Below, piece after piece: positions 13,001-24,962 of a DNA stretch of 64,000 nucleotides; within the stretch, counting starts at the first letter, position 1; each line of letters opens with the position of its first letter. Origin of the DNA: Manihot esculenta (Eukaryota; Streptophyta; Magnoliopsida; Malpighiales; Euphorbiaceae); NCBI RefSeq assembly GCF_001659605.2, contig NC_035161.2:31171691-31235690 (forward strand). The letters run 5' to 3'. The notes under the pieces were generated by a model that saw only the letters and a list, made by a program, of their open reading frames with translations, did no database searches and was not told the origin of the DNA. The position numbers were made by a program, and so were the translations under genes.

Positions 13001-16000
13001 GATCAACTGGGTTTAGAAAAAAAGACCTCGTACTCAGTACTCAGTAAAGTCCAAAGGATGATCATCTATTTCCTTCATTATTTTGTTTATGAGAATGGTC
13101 TGGGAGTATGATATGCAATATTAAGGAAGTGGAATGGTGCAAGATGAAGAAATCAATTATTATTATTATTATTATTTTTTTGCCACTGCCACCAGGTTGT
13201 AAATGATTCTCACCACTACAATAACAATAGATAGCCAAAGCAAAAGGTGCATTCAAGGTGGTAGATCTCTCAATCACCTAAAAGCACTCAACCAGAGGAA
13301 AAAAAGATAGAAGAAAAGGAAATGGAAAAAAAGAAAAAAAAAGTTCACCTAATTGAAGCAATTTGAAAATTTTCTTAATAAAATAATATGCAAAAAGAAA
13401 TTAGTGAAATAACTAATAAAAAAAGTTGCAATCATCTAGATAATTGTTATATGAAAGATTCTAATTCTTGACTGCATATTGTAAAACCATAACCATTGAA
13501 AAACCAGGAGACCATTAAACATAAAATGGTGACCATACTTACCCAAAGAAAACTGCATAGAATGCCAGTCTAAGATACTACTAAGAACTACCTTGAATGA
13601 TGCTGAATATTCTAGACTTGCCTATGAATCGTCATCATAATTCCAAAATCAACTCCTTAAGTTTCTCATTTTGACCACCAGATTGATAACCTTCAATTTC
13701 TTCTGCATCTATTTCATTTGAATTAACAAGCTTCAAATTGAGGCCATGAGATTGAGGCTTTGGAATTTGCACTTGACTTTACAACTCGATTGATTTGGCT
13801 TATTTCTTTGTGATGCAATCAAGGATGTTAAGTAAGATTATTTAAGAATTATGTTGTTTAAATTTTCCGCTCTAAAATTAGGAAAGCTAGAGTTCCATGA
13901 TTTAGAAATTCTGTTGCTGTGGGATATTAGGCCTGCTATTTTCTGAGTTTGAGTTTGTTTAGAATTTCTAATCTGTTTTGGTTCTGCATTCCTAATTGGT
14001 CACTAGCAGGACTGGTTGGTAAAGTATAAATATCCAATGTCTAGGTAGGTAGGTTGGTAGATCAAAATTATTACGGTGCCATTTTTGGGAATTAATAAAA
14101 TTTGAGAATTTCTCATCTTTTATTTGAGAACGTCTCTACCAACTGAGAATTTGTTTGTCCCTCTATGCTTTGTGTTCTTGCTCTACATCAATTTGGTATC
14201 AGAGCCAAATGCCCCACCTTTATTTTAGCTTCTTTGAAATTTTTTTTTTTTAGTTTATATTTAAAAAGAAGGGCGGTGTTTCCCTTTGATTCCAAGCCCT
14301 TGCAAACCCACTGTCCTGCTGCTGCTGCATATTTGCTACTGTCTCTGGTTACTGTCACTTATAAGCCATCTCACTCCATTATTCCCTTTTGTTCCTGTGG
14401 TTCTACATATCTTGATTTCTTACTTCTCCAACACCATCTGCTTTTTTCCTCGAGCAAGTTGGAGATCCTAGCAACTGCTAACCCAAAGAAAAGAAAAAAG
14501 CTCCATCATTCTCATGCTTTTTTTTAATGATTTTTATGCATGTCGATAATTACAACTACAAAAAAATATATATATATATAATAGTAGGATTTCAACTAGG
14601 TGTGTGCCTTGAGGTGCATCTTGCTAGTTGTTACTTGTAAGTCTGAACAAGAACACAGAGGGATCTTGAAAGTTGATACTTTGTTACATTGTGCTTCATA
14701 TAAACAAATGTTGGAATAGTGAGAACAAGTTATGTCAATGAACATTTTACACCTTTTATGGATTCTTTTCTAGTATTTGATTTATTTTAGGATCAGATTG
14801 CCAAGTATTTGATTTATTTTAGAATTAAATTGCTTTATCATTTATTTTAGGATTAGATTGTTTTATCTTTGTCTCTTAGTTTTCTTATTCCTTAGGACTT
14901 CTATTTTAGTAGAATTGTGTTGAACAGTAACACTATTACCTATATATATTGCCGAAAAATCAGAAATAAAATAAACAGATTTATTTCATCTAAATTGAGA
15001 TATGAACTCTCTCAATGAGTTTAAAAGGTCAGAGCTCCCTTTATTGAGCTCACAACAACAACAACAATTGGGTGAGGAAAGAATCAAGGAAAACCAATGG
15101 CTTCGGTCTTGGACACTGATTTTACTATACGCGATGCGATCCATAACCCGAACGTAACAAATTGATATCAAAGCCTAGCGTCACAGGAGATCAAAATAAT
15201 CTATCGCAAAAGTTAGAATCCCATATCAAACTCTCTTAGGAATTTTACCATCAGCAATATCATGAATAAAAAGAGATTCAAGGATTACTTAGGACCATAA
15301 CTAAGCAATTAACTTTGGCTCAAGAGGTTGAATAAAGGAAGAACCAAGTAGGGGTGAGCAGTATTCGGTTCAAACCGAAAAAACCAACCGAACCGAACCG
15401 ATTTAAAAAAATTTGGTTTGGTTTTTTATATATTTCGGTTCGGTTCGGTTTTTAATTTCAAAAATTTCGGTGATTTCGGTTCGGTTCGGTTTTGATCAGA
15501 AAAAAATCGAAAAAACCGAACCGAACCGATTAGTAATAATAATATGTTTTTTCAATAATATAGAGAAATTAAATCATATTAAAATTAAAATATTTTAATT
15601 AAATTTTAAAATAGTAAAAATAAAGTGTAAAAAATAAAAAAATTATTAAAATTCGAAACCGATCAAACCGAACCGAACTGAATCAGACCGGTTCGGTTCG
15701 ATTCGGTTTCTGACCAAAATCGGTTCGGTTCGGTTTTTATAAACACTAAAATTTCGGTTTTCGGTTTATTCGGTTCGGTTCGGTTTTGAACCGAACCGAC
15801 CGAATGCTCACCCCTAGAACCAAGATCCTGAAATGGGAACGAGCAGCAGCACCAATCAATCAAATTTTCCAAAGAGAACTGAAGATCGGGTTGGTGTTAG
15901 ACCTGAAACTATAGTAGTGCCACGCTATACTAAGTTGAACTTTTCTACCTATGATGATGGCACAGAGGACCCATTGGGGTGGCTGAACCGTTGTGATCAA

Positions 16001-18456
16001 TTTTTCTATAATTAAAGAACTGTAAGGGCCAACAAAGTGGGACTTGCAGCATTCCATATGATTGGAGAGGCTCAATTATGGATTTTCAAACTAGACCAGG
16101 AAGAACTAGGAAGAACTAGGAATAACTTGGTACACCTTTAAAAACTAGCTTTGGATCTCCACTAAGAAGCAATCCTTTGGGTGAGTTAACCAACTTGAAA
16201 CAAACCAGATGTGTAGAGGAGTATCAACACAAATTTCAGGCTTTGTTAGCAAGGGTACACTCAATCACAGGTCCACAATAGGTGGAGATGGTCACAGCTG
16301 GATTAACTAAATTGATTAGAATGGATGTGAAACTTCAAAGTCCACCCAATCTTGCAACGGTTATGAGCTTAGCAAGGACCTTTGAAAAAATACAGACTTT
16401 GACGCAAAATGGAGCTGTAGGAAATTTTTCACCAATTTAGGTAGGGAATAAACAGTATGCACTCTTATCATCCACATTACTCCAAAATCAAAGCACCAAT
16501 AATACTCAGACAGTTAGTCACAACAATAGCGCTAAGGGCCCTATGGTAAAGAGATTGACTAAAGGCGAAATGGCAGATAGATGTGCGAAGGGGCTGTGTT
16601 ACAACTGCGATGAATGTTATACTGCAGGTCATCAATGTAAGATACTATTTTGGTTACAGGTCGACGATTGGGGGATCCAAGTGAAAACACATACGAAGTA
16701 GTCCAGAGGTTTTAATTCAATAGACCTTTGAGCTTGAGGACAAGCTCTTTGTCCAAGGGGAGCGATGTTATGGACTCTTTTCTAGCATTTGATTTATTTA
16801 TAGATTAGATTGCTTCATTCTTTATTTTACGATTAGATTGTTTTATCTTATCTCTTAATTTTCTTATTTCCTAGGACTCCTATCTTAGTAGAATTGTGTT
16901 AAACATTAACACTATTTCCTATATATAATGCTAAAAAATCAGAAATTAAATAAGCAGATTTATTTCATCTAAATTGAGATCTGAACTCTCTCTCAACGAG
17001 TTTAAAAAGTCAGAACTCCCTTTATTGAGCCCACAACAACAATAATTGGGCGAGAAAAGAATCAAGGAAAATCAACGGCTTCAGCCTTGGACACTGATTT
17101 TACTATAAGCAGACCTGTCACGCAATCCAGAACTTGAGACTGTAACATGAATCCAACATTGTTTCCTATTTCATATAGTTTTTATGTGAGAGGTATTTAA
17201 GTTGTTTATCACATTCATTTGGGCATCAATAAGATTTACACTTTTTGGTGCAAGGCTTTGCATATTACTGGACTTTTTGTCATTACATGCAACTGTTATC
17301 TACACTCCTAGTCATTACATTAACTTCATACAATGTATAACTCTGCTTGGAGTATGGAGCGCAATGACACTGCATAATTTAAAGCACAATGAGTAATGAA
17401 GTTTGTGGATCCTTCCTTAGTTATTTGATCATGTGGATTAATTTTATGAATTTGTCTACTTCAAACTAGTGTCTCCTTTTGGTTCTCTTGTGATAATATC
17501 TATTTTCAAAGCTACTGGAACTTTCTTTTGGAGTCCTTTTTTTTTGTGCCCCAAACATCTTAGAATTGGAAACATTCACTCTGTTAAAACAATTTTATTA
17601 ATGCCTGCTTTTCAGTTTGCAGAGTGTGGATATTCTGCTTTATTACATTTGATTGTTTATGAATTTTGAATGCCAACTGCATTGGTTTTGAGGATCTATG
17701 CTCATACTTTGCCTTACTATTGACATAAGTATTTGTTTTTGATGTTCTGCCTAAATTTGGTTTGAAATTTATTTTTGACACTTCCATGTGATCTTTAGGT
17801 TGATGATGTTCTTGAAACAAAGATAGAAAGAAAGTTCCAGCTTGTCATGGATAAAGGAACTTTAGATGCCGTTGGATTGCATCCTGATGGTCCTATTAAA
17901 AGGTAACTGTAGGATTGTTTACTAGCTCCTGGCCTTTGTATCTGAATCTTATATATTTTGTTGTTACTATGAGCAAGTTATTATTATTAGTATTGTTAGT
18001 AAGTTTTCATCTTAATCATTCATTTGTTCCATGGTGGAAAATTATGCTGACTTCCCCCTTCCCCTCAATTTTAGGATCATGTACTGGGATTCTGTTTCAA
18101 AGTTGGTTGCATCTGGTGGAATATTGGTAAGCAGTAATTAATTGTACTCGTGGCTCCCTGTTACTTGAATTCCAACTAATATAATAAAATTCAATTATAT
18201 ATATATATATATTTTAATTTGGTGACGATTTTAGGTGATCACGTCATGTAACAATACAAAGGATGAACTGGTGCAAGAAGTGGAAAACTTCAACCACAGG
18301 AATAATCCATCTCAAGGATTAGAGAGTCAGAAGGACCAAGTATCTGGAGATCCTCCTGTATTCCGATATCTCAATCATGTTCAAACGTATCCCACATTCA
18401 TGTTTGGTGGATCAGTGGGATCACGTGTTGCTACTGTGGCATTCCTTCGGAGCTAA
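10022..18456 (+). CDS. METTL10/EFM4-like protein-lysine methyltransferase (AR401-type)
   Basis: Seven exons (10022-10239, 10835-10960, 11938-12138, 12582-12678, 17799-17902, 18075-18126, 18235-18456) join in phase to 339 residues. It is a seven-beta-strand SAM-dependent methyltransferase. Motif I is VLDIGTGNG at 164-172, the acidic post-I strand is LTGVDYSEGAI near 186-196, and VMDKGTLDAV is at 230-239. The last is characteristic of METTL10/EFM4 enzymes, which in yeast and animals methylate a lysine of translation elongation factor eEF1A. The N-terminal 75 residues are acidic, low in complexity and plant-specific. The C-terminal strand ends in a typical VATVAFLR. In Arabidopsis I would compare it with AR401. 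The fourth intron (12679-17798) is enlarged to 5.1 kb by transposons, yet all splice signals are intact. Substrate identity is inferred from the family. Confidence 0.88.
13826..14206 (+). mobile_element. Isolated 5' LTR plus primer-binding site (LTR retrotransposon fragment)
   Basis: A perfect tRNA-iMet-type primer-binding site, TGGTATCAGAGCC, is at 14194-14206. About 360 bp of sequence precedes it, running from TGTTAAG (13826) to CTCTACA (14187), with a TATA-like GTATAAATA near 14015 and an AATAAAA signal near 14095. This is how a 5' LTR and its junction look. I found no matching 3' LTR and no coding domain downstream before the next element at 14754, so it seems to be a truncated copy. The left end is an estimate. 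Confidence 0.5.
14754..17147 (+). mobile_element. Old Ty3/gypsy derivative with gag only (TR-GAG type), in METTL10-like intron 4
   Basis: Two diverged direct LTRs, 14754-15159 and 16766-17147, share long blocks (for example TTTATTTCATCTAAATTGAG and CTTGGACACTGATTTTACTA). Both end in GTAACA. A degenerate iMet primer-binding site (TTGATATCAAAGCC) follows the 5' LTR at 15162. A purine-rich tract ending AAGGGGAGCGA precedes the 3' LTR, which starts TGTTATGG. The interior holds only a decayed gag: an ORF start at 15833 with the PRYTKLNF and DPLGWLNRCDQFF motifs, then many stops, then a zinc knuckle (CYNCDE...GHQC) at about 16597-16640. No protease, RT or integrase is present between the knuckle and the 3' LTR. 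I could not find a target-site duplication, so the insertion is old. It lies on the sense strand of the host gene. Confidence 0.8.
15349..15816. mobile_element. hAT-type MITE nested in the Ty3/gypsy derivative
   Basis: This 468-bp non-coding element has 12-bp perfect terminal inverted repeats, TAGGGGTGAGCA (15349-15360) and TGCTCACCCCTA (15805-15816). It is flanked by a perfect 8-bp target-site duplication GAACCAAG at 15341-15348 and 15817-15824. An 8-bp duplication is the hallmark of hAT transposases. The subterminal regions are filled with CGGTTCGGTT / AACCGAACCG units on opposite strands, so the single strand can fold into a long hairpin. It is inserted in the leader between the primer-binding site and the gag start of the surrounding retroelement. 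Confidence 0.9.
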
Positions 18457-18981
18457 ACGTTGATTTGCTGCTATCTTGTTTTATAGGCGTTAATGTATCT
18501 GTATGTTGGGAAGTCGTCCCTTCCAAGAAAACTTACTGATTTCTGTGTTTAAAGATTATTGAATCCAAGATTTGACACATTAGTGGTAGTTTGAAACATT
18601 CAACAGATTCACCAACAATGCTGAAATTATGTGCTTTGTGCTGATATTTGTAGTTTTTCTTTCTTAAAAAAAAAAAAAATCTATTGCTTGCTGATTTTTA
18701 CTTGTGTTTATAAAATAAGAAGAAGATATGAGAGGATATTGGTAGTGGCTGTCTGTCAAAGCCGGTTCTGCATAAATTGAAGAGCAGAGGAGCCTGGTTC
18801 AAGTTCAACTGAATTTGAAGAGGGAGGAAAATGAACTGTGGGGCTGAGTTCTCACAATGTTTATTATCTTTGTGGCTCAACCGGCCCATTTTCTTTTCAA
18901 AGTCTCCTTCCCTTTTCCTCCTTTTGTAAATCAGAGCTGCAAGTCTTATCCGGATGATTCCTACACACATGCAAAGTAGGG

Positions 18982-19012
<31 letters not shown>

Positions 19013-20807
19013 ATTTCTATCGTTTTACAACTTATAATGTAAATATGAGAATTTAATGCAATTTTGTTTCCGCAAAATTTCATTTATTTGTCCATAAAAC
19101 CATGCAAATGGGATTCTTATAGTTTGTGGTTATCATCGAAGAGACATGTTTATAAGTTCAATTTACGAACTATTCACTATGCTTGGAATATATATAGCAT
19201 CTCAAATGTAAAAATATTGAACAGTTAATATCCTTTATATATATTATGTTTTATCAAAAATAAAGGTTTCGCATTTTAAATCAAAATTAGCTAAAAAAAC
19301 AACCTTTCAAGAAATAAGATTCAACTCAATAATTTGTAGTCAATAAGTTTTACTAAACTTCTTGCAACAAATTACATGAAATGACTAGATGGTCATTCTC
19401 ATAAATAATGCCAACATCATGGCTAGGTTTTTGAAGGTGGTATGCATAAATTATAATTATTTTATTAAACACATGACAGACAATACAAATTCTTAATAAA
19501 AAGTATATTACAATGTCTTGGTGGGAATTTTAATGTAAAAAATTAAAAAAAAATCATTATTATTTTTTAGCTGAATATTGTAAAGGAGAATAAACAAACT
19601 CCTTTTCCTTCAACTTTTTATAGCTAGAAAGTTAATACCACCATTTAAGATAAAATGATAATTAGTATATATAAAAATAAATTAAATAATATCTTTGACA
19701 TTAATGTAAGATAAATATACTAAAGTGTAATCCCTAAGGACATGCATCACTGGTTCCTCTTCCCTTAAACACGGTGGACAGATAGATTTGCTGCGAAAAC
19801 TATATTATTCACTGTTGGTTAAGAAACATGAAAATTTTTTGGACTCAACGTATCATGGATTTAAAAGATGTTAAAGTAAGATTTATTTATTTATTTTTAT
19901 AAAAAAATTCCAAATTTTTTTATATACTAGTGATTCTATTAATTATATGAGTAAATTATTAGGTATATTGGAAATACTACATCATTATATCTGAATATTT
20001 CTCATCATTTTAATATTAAAGTCATTTACTATGTTTATTTATATGTTATTGTATTTTTAATTTTGTTTTAATTAAAGATAATAATCAATTAGTACTTTTT
20101 TTAAAAATGTTTTAAAATTATAAAACTTAATTTTTTATTAAACAATATCATGTCAGTATTTATTTAGATTTAAAAGTAAACTTTATAATTTATTTGACCA
20201 CCGGTTGGAAAGATTGAAATCTACCGACTAATTACGTCACTTCTTTTGGAGTGATTGGCATCTACTCTCTTTTTTTTTTTCAATACCGATATATATTTGT
20301 AGTCATTGAAATTAAATTATTTCTCTAAATAATGTGTATTAATAAGATAAATACTCATAAAATACTTTTTGATATATAATTATCATTTTCATGAATTAAA
20401 CTAATTTCATTATATTTTTATTTGTTAAGACTTTATTTAATATTATTTATTTTAAATTAATTTTTAGAGAAAAATTATTTTGAATAAATTAGTACAATAA
20501 GACAACGAAAAGGACAAAATTTTGTTCAATTTAAATAATTCATCATTACAAATTTGTTCATCAGGATTATATTAAGGTTAGGTCAAATAAACCCACAGCA
20601 TGGGACAATATGCATCCATCACTGGATTTTTCTATTACAAAAATAAAATAAAACAAAACAAAATCAGTAATTAGCAAAATTGTCTTTTATATGTTATATA
20701 ATGTTCTTAGTTTTGGATAAGTTTGCTTATGAAAAAAAATTTAAAAATAATTTAATAACCGATAATTATATGCTAATCTTTACAATTGGATTAATCTGTA
20801 AAAATAA
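18457..20807. other. Intergenic spacer with a T29 run
   Basis: The METTL10-like 3' untranslated region occupies the start. A moderately GC-balanced block at 18700-18970 contains no credible gene on either strand. It ends at a homopolymer of about 29 T residues (18981-19009). From 19010 to 20800 the sequence is AT-rich, without ORFs or element ends I can support. Its right end includes the 3' region of the minus-strand membrane-protein gene. Confidence 0.5.
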
Positions 20808-21263
20808 TCATGATGATGGATTCAAGTGAACTATGAGAGAAACAATAACAAGGATCAAAGAACCAGTAACACAGGTGAAACCAACAGTTGTACAAACCAA
20901 TCTTACAATCTCAAACAACTGACCTAAACCCACTTGTTTCTTCAGCTTGTAATTATATCCAGATGAACAATTCCATCCAACTTCACATCTACAACACCTC
21001 TCAAGTCTTTCCTTCATCTTAATTTCCTGTATCCTCTCTCTCAGAACCCTCAAATTCGCTTCACTCAAGCTCCCTGAACAAGTCCATAAAAAAATCCATA
21101 TATTAGTTATATATCATCAAAGGTGGCGGCTGCAGGGTTATAATTATTTACCTTCATCTCTAAAGCTTAGGGCTTTAACTTGAAAGGCTTGACGAGGACT
21201 AATCATCAGCTTGAGAGAAGCAGGCTTGATTAGAGCTGAGCAAGAAGCTGGAGAAGAAGCCAT
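20808..21263 (-). CDS. Small plant membrane protein of unknown function
   Basis: Two exons on the minus strand (21263-21152 and 21073-20808) joined by a short GT-AG intron give 125 residues. The N-terminal 35 residues are Ser/Ala-rich with few acidic residues and resemble a plastid transit peptide. A charged helix, VLRERIQEIKMKER, lies at about residues 46-59. A Cys-rich patch (CCRCEVGWNC) follows, and one strongly hydrophobic C-terminal segment (about residues 93-120) should span a membrane. The charged helix closely matches VLRKRIHEMKMIER in the gene at 38176, so the two belong to one family. I do not recognise a characterised member and assign no function. Confidence 0.7.
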
Positions 21264-22763
21264 TACGGTTATAAATCGTCAGTAACAAAGCCAACCCACG
21301 AGCTTCTTTTAGCGAGTTGTGGTGATTATAATGTATGTTGGTGATCTGTCTGTGCTGCAGCTGCAAAAATCAGCTTATTTCGTGATGGTCTGTCTTGTAT
21401 ACATGGCTGGCGATAGGCAGGTTCTCTGTTTAGTTGAACACAATATAGAAGCTATCCCATTTCAATATATATATAATATAGCAAAAAACCAAAATTTGAG
21501 CAAAGTATGAAACGTCCAAAATAGATGAATTAATAAATAAAATTTTGCAGAGACGGCAACGAAATATCTGAGGATCCACTACCCATTCTTTTCTTAAAAA
21601 GAAATTTCGGGAACTTTTTATGACATCTTTATTTACTTGTATTCTTCATGTGCTTATTTCAATTTAACCCCTTTTGCCGTTGACTTTAATAGTTCATAAT
21701 TACGTGTGTTTGTCGTCTGATTTTTTAAATTAATTTTTTATTAAAAATAAAATAATTAATAAAAAGTAACGAAAATAATAGGATAATATTGAAAGAAAAA
21801 TTATTAAAATAATTATTGTACCACTAATAAACATAAAAAGAATAAGATAAAATATTAAAATTAAATATTATCCTGTTAAAATTTGTTTTTGAAAGTAAAA
21901 ATATTAATTGTATTAATAAAATTTTATTAAATAAAAAGATATTTACAAGCCAACGATTGTGAATCTTTAGTCAAATTTACTTTTACTGTTTGACCACCCC
22001 ACCTAACAAATACTCTTACTGTTCTGAACCATCACAATAATAACAGCCAGACAAAACTGATCTTTACAAACATTATTACAATTATACTCCAAGATCTCAA
22101 GAGGATGAAATAACCAAATTTCTTATCTAGCCTGCTGTTGAGGACTGTAAGTTGAAAAGGCATAAAAGAATTTCATGCCGTCAAAGTTTCATATGGCATA
22201 AGATGAAGTAATAATTTAAGATTTAGTTGTTATCCATACAACAGAATATGGAAGTTTCAAGCTTTGGCTAGTAGTCTATCTTCTAAAAATATACTAATAA
22301 ATAATTAATCAAACATTAATAGACAAAAATTTAATTTATGAGTTATTTATTTGCATATTTAATAATACAGGATTTGAATATAATAAAATTAAAGTTATGT
22401 GAGCCTGGCATCCGATTGAATCTTCTGGATAGGATAATAATCTTATCTTAAATTATTATTAGTTTAGATAATCTAAATAGTTTATTACCTAATTGAGCTA
22501 CAAGGGACACAATTGTTTTCAAAGAAGGCTACGCTAGAATTGGTATTTTATGTTAATATAAATATAAATGAAGAAAATAATATATATGAATGACAGAAGA
22601 TAAGTTTTCATTCTTTTCTTTTCTTTTTTTTTTTGAAAAGTTAATTAAAGAAGGTTAGATGAGTGATTAACAAACATTAACACCTACACTATAATTAGGA
22701 AAAGCTTCCAGCATAATTTTGTTTAATTAAATTATTATTATTATTATTATTATTATTATAATA
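21264..22763. other. Intergenic spacer
   Basis: Upstream region of the minus-strand membrane-protein gene. A TATATATATAATATA stretch at 21463-21479 could serve as its TATA box, about 200 bp from the ATG. The rest is AT-rich and ends in a TTA microsatellite (22731-22758) that abuts the copia element. No other gene is visible. Confidence 0.45.
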
Positions 22764-24962
22764 TGATGGAATCTGATTCAGTTGTTGTGTATTTTTCTTC
22801 GGAAAGGAGGATATATATAGATATATTTACAACACAAAATGATGAGAGAAAAATGAAGTAATCCTATTCTAAGAAAACAAGATACGTCTGTACAATAAAT
22901 AATATATATCAGATCTATTAATTATGTAAATTCCTATAATTACATAATTTATTTCTAATTAGACAATTCATTCTAACACTCCCCCTCAAGTTAGAGCATG
23001 GATATCTATCATGCCCAACTTGTCAACCATATCATGAAATATCTTTCATGATACTGCTTTTGTGAGTTTATCAGCTAACTGGTCTTCTGACTTGATAAAC
23101 GGAAACTGTATAATCTTTTAGTCTAGCTTTCCTTGATGAAATACCGATCAACTTCAACATGTTTGGTGCGATCGTGTTGTATAGGATTTTGTGCAATCTC
23201 AATTACAACCTTTGTCCATTTTGGATCGGATAAGGTATTCTGAGTAGAAATGTTGGTGTCCAGTACATTCTGAGTTGATTCTTTGGTCAATGGTGTTATC
23301 ATGGGTAACTCTTCAGATGTTTGTGATTTTTCAGCAGACATTGGTATTTGTAATTTTTCAGAAGGAACTAATAAATTTTCATCACATCTTTTAGGGAGAC
23401 CTTACTGACTGTTATGCTGAAAACTTTCACTTACTTCCTCTAGTTCTAAGAAATCTGTCATGTTTTCTTCTGGCACATTCTCTTCACTAAAGCTCCCCCC
23501 CTGAAGAGAAGGAGGTGTGACTCAACATGTATGGTTCTGATTCACGAAAGGACACATCTAAGGTCACATGTAACTGCTCTGGGTGGATAACGTTAGCTGT
23601 GGGTTATGATTTGTTTTCCATATTTTGTTAGATCTTTGTTGTGGCTGCCATCATAGGCGTTCCCGTAACCTTCTTCCTTAGTTTTTTTGTGAAGTCCCAC
23701 CATTCAGGATAGCCTATGATTTCATAGCATCTTTGTTTTGAATGCCCTGTCTCGCCACAATAACTACAGACCAAATTATTAGACTTGACACGTTGAGTTT
23801 TTATTGAGCCAGATGATGGTCCTTACTAAATTCGTTTGGCTACCATAACAGAGCTTTCAAGGATAGGTCGAGAACCTCCCATCGTCTGTCTTTGTTGGTA
23901 TCCTCTTCGTACATATGCATAAGTACTTTCTAAATTAAGTTTGGGGTCCTTCCAAAGGATTTTTCTACGAATGTGATCAAACTCAGGATCAAGCCCACTT
24001 AAAAAAATATGGACTCGAAGCCTAGCCATTGCGGAATGCAATTGGACCACCGCTTCGACGGTTTCTTCCTGAGAGGCCATCCTGTGATCCATTTCCTAGA
24101 AAATAGCAACAAGTTCATTATAATATGTGGATAATGGTCTACCATTCTGTGTGGTGGAGAAGAATTTCTGATTCAATTCAAAGAGACAAGTCTTATCTGA
24201 TTCGTCATAGAAGGTCTTTGCTACAGCTTTCCAAATTTCCTTGGCTGTGGAAAGACGAATGAACCGCTGCATCAGCAATGAATCCATTGAATCAATAAGT
24301 CAACTTTTCACTTTGTAATTTTCGGTGATCCATATTGCGTAACTAAGATCTTCGGGTGGTGGCTTTTTCACTTATCCAGTGAGATATTCAACCTTATTAC
24401 GAGAGCCAATGCACATCTCCATGATTTGTGACCATAATGGGTAGTTGGTTTTATTAAATATAACACTGGTGGGGAATGCAGAACTGTCTTGGTTAATGAT
24501 AATAGGTGGTGTTTGGTTGTTCCGTAGAGCTGGAACAATGGGGTTGGTCTCAGCTATTTAGGTCCAGAATAGTGTTTGGACAATGATTTGGTGGAAAGGA
24601 AAAAATGGAAACGCAGATGGTGGCTGAACAATAATGGTGTTGGGGAATACAAAATACAATATTACAGATGGTAAGCTATAGTGGTGGTTTCAAAATATGA
24701 AATTCGGGAAGCAATTCTTTCAGGATCAAAATTGCTCTGATACCATATTGAACGATGAAATCTGTGAATGATTTAGTTGTATATTTTTTTTTCCGGAAAA
24801 GAGATATACATAGATATATTTACAAAGGAGAGAAAAAGAAAACAATCATATTCTAAGAAAATAAGATAAGTCTGTATAGGAAACAATATATATCATATAT
24901 GTTAATTATGCAAATTCGTATAATTACGTAATTTACCCCTAATTAGATAATTAATTTCTATT
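22764..24962 (-). mobile_element. Internally deleted Ty1/copia retrotransposon
   Basis: In minus orientation the 5' LTR is about 24962-24749 and the 3' LTR is 22978-22764. They are clearly related but diverged. An iMet primer-binding site (TGGTATCAGAGCAAT on the minus strand, 24745-24731) follows the 5' LTR, and a GAGGGGGAG polypurine tract precedes the 3' LTR, which starts TGTTAGAATG. The interior keeps a copia gag in pieces (24287-24096 and 24092-23826, including the LSGLDPEFDHIR motif) and a CCHC knuckle near 23770-23710 (CSYCGETGHSKQRC). It then passes to the RNase H end (NPIQHDRTKHVEVDRYF, 23180-23125). Protease, integrase and most of RT are missing. Several stops are present. TTA microsatellite lies on both sides, so it inserted in or beside such a repeat. 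Confidence 0.85.
23826..24287 (-). pseudogene. Copia gag remnant
   Basis: Two adjacent minus-strand reading frames separated by a stop near 24094. The first carries STAKEIWKAVAKTFYDESDK...LFELNQKFFS...LSTYYNELVAIF. The second carries VQLHSAMARLRVHIFLSGLDPEFDHIRRKIL. Both match the gag of plant copia elements (UBN2/retrotran_gag type). The break and the loss of pol make it non-functional. The zinc knuckle follows further along the same strand. Confidence 0.8.

Noticed and set aside
13100..13280. ORF on the minus strand in the METTL10-like intron
   Set aside because: It contains a TAA-repeat-encoded Ile run and lies in intronic, repeat-rich DNA. It is a fortuitous frame.
14165..14527. 120-codon ORF after the lone LTR and primer-binding site
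   Set aside because: It begins inside the LTR and shows only low-complexity hydrophobic and Ser-rich sequence, without gag or pol motifs.
15360..15800. CGGTTCGGTT repeats as a CRISPR-like or satellite array
   Set aside because: The units are short, run on both strands and are bounded by terminal inverted repeats and an 8-bp duplication. They are subterminal repeats of a MITE in a plant genome.
18698..18970. 90-codon minus-strand ORF
   Set aside because: No recognisable domain. It starts close to a T29 homopolymer and has no splice or promoter context. It is more likely spacer.
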